15,483 nucleotides of DNA. Source: Hyphomicrobiales bacterium (GTDB lineage Bacteria; Pseudomonadota; Alphaproteobacteria; Rhizobiales; Devosiaceae). The stretch covers positions 1-15,483 of the forward strand of contig JALSJY010000156.1 of NCBI GenBank assembly GCA_026989045.1, given 5' to 3'. Below are positions 12,501-15,483 of this stretch, one piece after another. Under the pieces are notes generated by a model. The model made no database searches. It saw only the letters and a list, made by a program, of their open reading frames with translations, and had not been told where the DNA came from. Both the position numbers and the translations under genes were made by a program. The number at the start of each line of letters is the position of its first letter. Position 1 is the stretch's first letter.

Positions 12501-13586
12501 CTAATCACTACCAAACCATTTTGTTTGCAGGCCTTCATAAGTTCCATCTTCCTTAATGTCCAATAAAGTGGTATTGATTGCCTCAGTTAATTTTGAGCCA
12601 GTTGGTAAAGCAATGCCAAATTTATCGGCCTGAAAAACTGAACCTGCTAATTGCACCTTACCCCTACCCTCATGAGTTGTATAATATTTCACAACTGGTG
12701 CATCACCAATTGTTGCATCAATTTCGCCATTTTCAACTGCTACTAAAGCTGCCATAAAATCATCATATCTAGTATAAGAAATATTCTTATTATCCAAGAA
12801 TTTAGACATTGCGCTATTTTCACCAACACCAACATTTTTACCCGCTAAATCACGATAAGAATTTATATCGCTAGTTAATTGGTCAACAGTTAGCGAAGTT
12901 GTGATTTTGGCGGTAAGGGTGGAAACAAAAAACAAACTAGCGACAATCCAAAACATCGCTAAAACCCTTGAAAGCTTTTTATAAGGCACTTCATTTTCAA
13001 AGCCACCCATGGTCATAATAATGAATGCCCACCAAAATGCGTCCCATACTCCGCCCTTATAATCATCACGAAAATAATCATGGCGCGGGTTTTTTACATT
13101 GCGCTCAAAAAACCACAATAAATGCGCAATCACCAACAAAGTTACAAGCGCAAACCCAATGAGCTGAATTGCACCAGAATTCCAAATTATCTTAAAAATG
13201 CTAGCATTGGCCTCACGGATAGGCACAACAATTTGCATGCCAGAATCATAAATAGAATGAGAAAAATCAAGTATTTTTTCACGATCAGCTGTTATTGAAA
13301 TATTGGAAACAGCAACATCAGATTGGCCAAGCGTTACAGCATCAATCATAGCAGGAAAACTATCCACCTTTTGCCAAGAATATTGCCAGCCATTTCGCTT
13401 GGCAATTTCGTTCCAAAGATCGGCAGAAAACCCGCTAACCTCTCCATTATCAGAGTAAAAAATAAATGGCTGACGCTCTACCGTTGAGACGCTTAGGTTA
13501 GACTCTTGCGAAATTGCTACATTGCTTATTATTGCGCAATTTGAAAATGAAAGCAGCACAAAGAACGACAAAAAAAATCTTTTCAT
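12501..13586 (-). CDS. Prokaryotic ionotropic glutamate receptor-like channel
   Basis: A 361-residue protein with the layout of GluR0-type receptors. It has a signal peptide (1-26), ligand lobe S1 (about 31-124), TM1 (138-160), a pore helix and filter (178-200), TM2 (204-226) and lobe S2 (about 240-345). Arg102 in NISITADRE and Asp295 in TIGDAPVV correspond to the residues that hold the carboxylate and amino groups of amino-acid ligands. STLTAKITTSLTVDQL (222-237) aligns with the SYTANLAAFLTV gate motif of animal receptors. The filter region reads IIMTMGGFENEVP in place of TVGYGDxxP, so K+ selectivity is doubtful. It probably forms a tetrameric, amino-acid-gated inner-membrane channel. GAGGG precedes the ATG; HlyU follows in the same operon. 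Confidence 0.85.
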   Translation of the reverse strand: MKRFFLSFFVLLSFSNCAIISNVAISQESNLSVSTVERQPFIFYSDNGEVSGFSADLWNEIAKRNGWQYSWQKVDSFPAMIDAVTLGQSDVAVSNISITADREKILDFSHSIYDSGMQIVVPIREANASIFKIIWNSGAIQLIGFALVTLLVIAHLLWFFERNVKNPRHDYFRDDYKGGVWDAFWWAFIIMTMGGFENEVPYKKLSRVLAMFWIVASLFFVSTLTAKITTSLTVDQLTSDINSYRDLAGKNVGVGENSAMSKFLDNKNISYTRYDDFMAALVAVENGEIDATIGDAPVVKYYTTHEGRGKVQLAGSVFQADKFGIALPTGSKLTEAINTTLLDIKEDGTYEGLQTKWFGSD

Positions 13587-13708
13587 TTAACCCTCAAAAA
13601 CTAAAACCAAACTTTACTTTAAGGCAAGATGAATGAAATGCAAATTAAACATTTCCCAACCCAAACTCTACTACTTTAGAGATTTAACTAGTGAGGTTTC
13701 TTTTTAAA

Positions 13709-13737
13709 TTGCAAATCAAATATTTTATTGCTAGGAT
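13709..13737 (+). promoter_or_regulatory. Candidate promoter of the cytochrome b561 gene
   Basis: TTGCAA (13709-13714), a 17-bp spacer and TAGGAT (13732-13737) lie about 25 bp before the GTG start. Both hexamers match the consensus at four of six positions. Confidence 0.4.
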
Positions 13738-13761
13738 TCGCAAAATAAAAAGGAATATAAA

Positions 13762-14250
13762 GTGACAAATGCACCAGAAAAATTCTCAAAAGCACAAATT
13801 TATCTTCATTGGGCTGTTGTGGCTCTTGTAGCTTTTCAATTTATTCTTTCTGCGGGCATTAAATCGCTTTGGGAAAAACGCATGGACGGCACTATTCCAA
13901 ATGAGCCTTCTTTTAATCCACATATTTTGATTGGCGTTATTATTTTACTTTTAGTTGTTTGGCGTTTATTTTTGCGCTTCAAACATGGTGTGCCTGCCTT
14001 ACCTAAAAGTGAAAAACCAATTGCTGGGCTAATCGCAAAAGCTACCCATTATTTATTTTATATCCTGCTTATCGGCATGCCTCTTTCAGGAGCAGGAGCT
14101 TGGTTTTTGGGTCTTAAACAACCAGCTTTCACACACGGCTTAGCAGCAAAATTATTACTTGCACTAATCGTTCTGCACATCTTAGCCGCATTGCTGCACC
14201 ATTTCGTGCTAAAAACCAATGTGCTTAGGCGAATATTGGGCATGAAATAA
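13762..14250 (+). CDS. Cytochrome b561
   Basis: A 162-residue, four-helix diheme cytochrome b of the bacterial b561 (CybB/YodB-like) family. It opens with FSKAQIYLHWAVVALVAFQF; His16 in helix 1, His54 in NPHILIG, and His139, His146 or His147 in helix 4 (VLHILAALLHHF) are placed to bind two b hemes. THYLFYILLIGMPLSG (95-110) is the typical helix 3. Family members act as quinol oxidases, including superoxide:quinone oxidoreductase in E. coli CybB. The start is GTG, with AAAAAGGA about 8 nt upstream. It stands alone and is divergent from the receptor-channel operon. Confidence 0.9.
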   Translation: MTNAPEKFSKAQIYLHWAVVALVAFQFILSAGIKSLWEKRMDGTIPNEPSFNPHILIGVIILLLVVWRLFLRFKHGVPALPKSEKPIAGLIAKATHYLFYILLIGMPLSGAGAWFLGLKQPAFTHGLAAKLLLALIVLHILAALLHHFVLKTNVLRRILGMK

Positions 14251-14313
14251 TAGAGTAACACCTAGGTAAAACTAAGCATAGCCTTGTCTCTAGCATGCGC
14301 TATTCTCTCCTGC

Positions 14314-14680
14314 GTCACCATCAAAACTTAAAGTCGGTATGATATACAAAATTGAGCGCAGGGAGTATTCCTCACTTGTCACCCTGAACGATAGTGAAGG
14401 GTCTTAAACTCTAAAGGCAAAGATTCTTCGACTTCGTCTCAGAATGACAATCTGACGAAGTGATGCGCTAGAGCTAAAACTCTCCACCTCAGGTCACACC
14501 CTTAAGGCTTAAAGTCGTTAAGAGATACGAGAAAACGAGCGCAAGATATATTGCTTTTACTGCCTCGCGCCGGCGGGCTTGTATTTCCGAGCGAAGCTAA
14601 CGAAGTAGATTAACGCAAGTCACCAAACTCAAGGCTTAAAGTCGCTAAGATATAGGAAAAATAAAACGCAGGGAGTATTC
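14314..14680 (+). repeat. Three degenerate direct repeats, about 60 bp each
   Basis: Copies lie at 14314-14370, 14493-14554 and 14619-14680. Each begins GTCAC, then shows CTTAAAGTCG about 13-17 nt on, then an A-rich stretch with GATA or ATAT and a GCGCA or ACGCA. Copies 1 and 3 also share CGCAGGGAGTATTC. Copies 1 and 2 are each preceded by ATGCGCTA (14295 and 14463). They have no open frame in common, so they look like decayed non-coding elements. Confidence 0.55.
14377..14449. repeat. 73-bp dispersed element with terminal inverted repeats
   Basis: TGTCACCCTGAACGA at the left end is mirrored by the inverted complement of CTTCGTCTCAGAATGACA at the right (14432-14449), with few mismatches. The internal GTGAAGGGTCTTAAA and AGATTCTTCGACT are typical of small palindromic elements scattered through many bacterial genomes. 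It splits copy 1 from copy 2 of the direct repeats. Confidence 0.6.
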
Positions 14681-14822
14681 TTATACTTCCAAGTGCATAT
14701 TTTGAACTAGATCAAAGCGAATTTAAGCCGCCCTACCGCAAGCTACTCCGCTACTCCATGCCCCAAATAGCAAATCTGCTAAAAACGTAAAACGATTTTA
14801 GCTTAGGGATTTATAAAAGAAA

Positions 14823-14878
14823 CAATGGGCTTGCTATAGCACCTGCCCAACACAAAAACCGCTACTCCAAGCCCATTG
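14823..14878 (-). terminator. Long-loop hairpin over the flavoprotein stop codon
   Basis: CAATGGGCTT (14823-14832) and AAGCCCATTG (14869-14878) form a perfect 10-bp stem around a 36-nt loop containing the stop codon. On the minus strand the second arm is followed by TTTCTTTT, which makes termination plausible. Confidence 0.4.
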
Positions 14879-15483
14879 AAAATTATAGCCGCCCAACCAA
14901 CCTGTTATATCCACAACCTCACCAATAAAAAACAACCCTTCAACATTACGAGCCTCTAATGTTTTGGCATTCAGATCGCGTGTATCAACACCGCCTAATG
15001 TCACCTCTGCTGTTCTATAACCCTCAGATCCAACTGGTTTGATGCGCCACCCATTCACTCTAGCTGCAACTTTGCGCAACATTTTATCTCCAACATCAGC
15101 TAAGCGCCCTTCAAATTCAGCTCCTATTTGCTGTGCTAATCTCTTGGGTAAAATTTCATTTAAAATTGTGCCAACTTCTCGCTTACCGTTTTTTGTCCGC
15201 TCTTGTTTAAACAATTCAAACACATCAATATTGGGCGTAAGATTTATCTCTATCTCTTCTCCAGCTTGCCAATATGAAGAAATTTGCAAAATCGCAGGGC
15301 CGCTAAGCCCTCGGTGAGTGAATAACATCGCCTCATCAAAACTAACTTTGCCACAACTCACCCTAACATCTAACGACACGCCGCTAAGTGCGCCCATCTG
15401 CTCTTTTAATACTGGCTCAAAAGTAAGCGGCACAAGCCCTGCCCTTGTTTCAACCAAGCGCAAACCAAACTGTTCGGCCAATT
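14834..15483 (-). CDS. BaiN/HI0933-like FAD-dependent oxidoreductase (3' part)
   Basis: The last 215 or so residues of a flavoprotein of the HI0933/YhiN/BaiN family; the gene runs off the right edge, so the N-terminal Rossmann FAD motif is not seen. Diagnostic parts are MLFTHRGLSGPAILQISSYW, the conserved centre of the family's insertion domain, and FIGEVVDITGWLGGYNFQWA followed by WSSG, the C-terminal FAD-contacting segment. Full-length members have about 390-410 residues, so roughly half is present. Most members are of unknown substrate; BaiN itself acts on bile acid intermediates, which should not be assumed here. A hairpin spans the stop codon. Confidence 0.88.
   Translation of the reverse strand, partial: LAEQFGLRLVETRAGLVPLTFEPVLKEQMGALSGVSLDVRVSCGKVSFDEAMLFTHRGLSGPAILQISSYWQAGEEIEINLTPNIDVFELFKQERTKNGKREVGTILNEILPKRLAQQIGAEFEGRLADVGDKMLRKVAARVNGWRIKPVGSEGYRTAEVTLGGVDTRDLNAKTLEARNVEGLFFIGEVVDITGWLGGYNFQWAWSSGFCVGQVL

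Larger units (their letters stand above)
14251..14822. other. Gene-free, repeat-filled intergenic region
   Basis: Between the cytochrome b561 gene and the flavoprotein there is no supported gene on either strand. The region holds one dispersed element with terminal inverted repeats (14377-14449) and three degenerate copies of a sequence containing CTTAAAGTCG. It also holds a GC-rich patch around 14560-14600 and a weak inverted repeat, GCTAAAA/TTTTAGC (14778-14802). Confidence 0.6.

Noticed and set aside
14314..14680. CRISPR array
   Set aside because: Repeats are degenerate, few, longer than CRISPR units and unevenly spaced; no cas gene is present.
14740..14757. Duplicate of the flavoprotein 3' end (CCGCTACTCCA occurs at both sites)
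   Set aside because: The match is only about 11 bp plus a few scattered bases, too short to call a duplication.

Overview
The window looks like chromosome from an AT-rich alphaproteobacterium. The evidence is the company of families: an HlyU-type small protein, a GAF/Fis-HTH regulator of the AcoR lineage, DUF779, the SHP/DHC/cytochrome b set, a class I cytochrome c, two DUF3995 proteins and a BaiN/HI0933 flavoprotein. The coding style is compact, AT-rich and mostly ATG-started with clear AGGA/GGAG ribosome binding sites. A marine or host-associated member of the Hyphomicrobiales would fit, but I cannot place it more exactly. No phage, insertion sequence or CRISPR array is visible. Non-coding novelty is carried by small hairpins and decayed dispersed repeats.

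Layout. 1-2840: tail of an unknown gene, a GAF-PAS-HTH regulator (minus), a cupin, a DUF3995 membrane protein behind a 111-bp inverted-repeat element, and a DUF779 protein. The regulator and DUF779 normally flank an aldehyde dehydrogenase, which is absent here. 2850-4987 (minus): a three-gene electron-transfer operon, cytochrome b561 fused to a diheme cytochrome c, then SHP (DUF1924), then a second stand-alone diheme cytochrome c. An FNR/FixK-like box sits at class II spacing upstream. 5182-5376: an array of four short hairpins next to a CAT-anticodon tRNA. 5646-6949: a soluble class I cytochrome c with an acidic tail and a SIMPL-domain protein. 6950-8242 (minus): an ankyrin lipoprotein translationally coupled to a TauE/SafE permease. 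8521-9907: a ZIP metal transporter and a membrane-anchored DUF4864-like protein preceded by a perfect TTGAT-N4-ATCAA box. 10050-12135: a GST, then a TetR repressor divergent from a two-gene membrane operon, with two matching palindromic operators between them. 12186-13586 (minus): a glutamate-receptor-like ligand-gated channel with a non-canonical filter, followed by HlyU. 13762-14250: a cytochrome b561. 14251-14833: about 580 bp without a gene, filled with repeats. 14834-15483: the 3' part of a BaiN-like flavoprotein, cut by the window end.

Themes. Respiratory and redox chemistry dominates: five heme-protein genes, with two FNR-like sites that suggest low-oxygen control. Small membrane proteins and transporters make up much of the rest. 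The most interesting items are the cytochrome b-DHC fusion operon with its FNR-like promoter, the glutamate-receptor homologue lacking TVGYGD, the twin TACG-N4-CGTA operators of the TetR system, and the gene-free repeat block near the right end.
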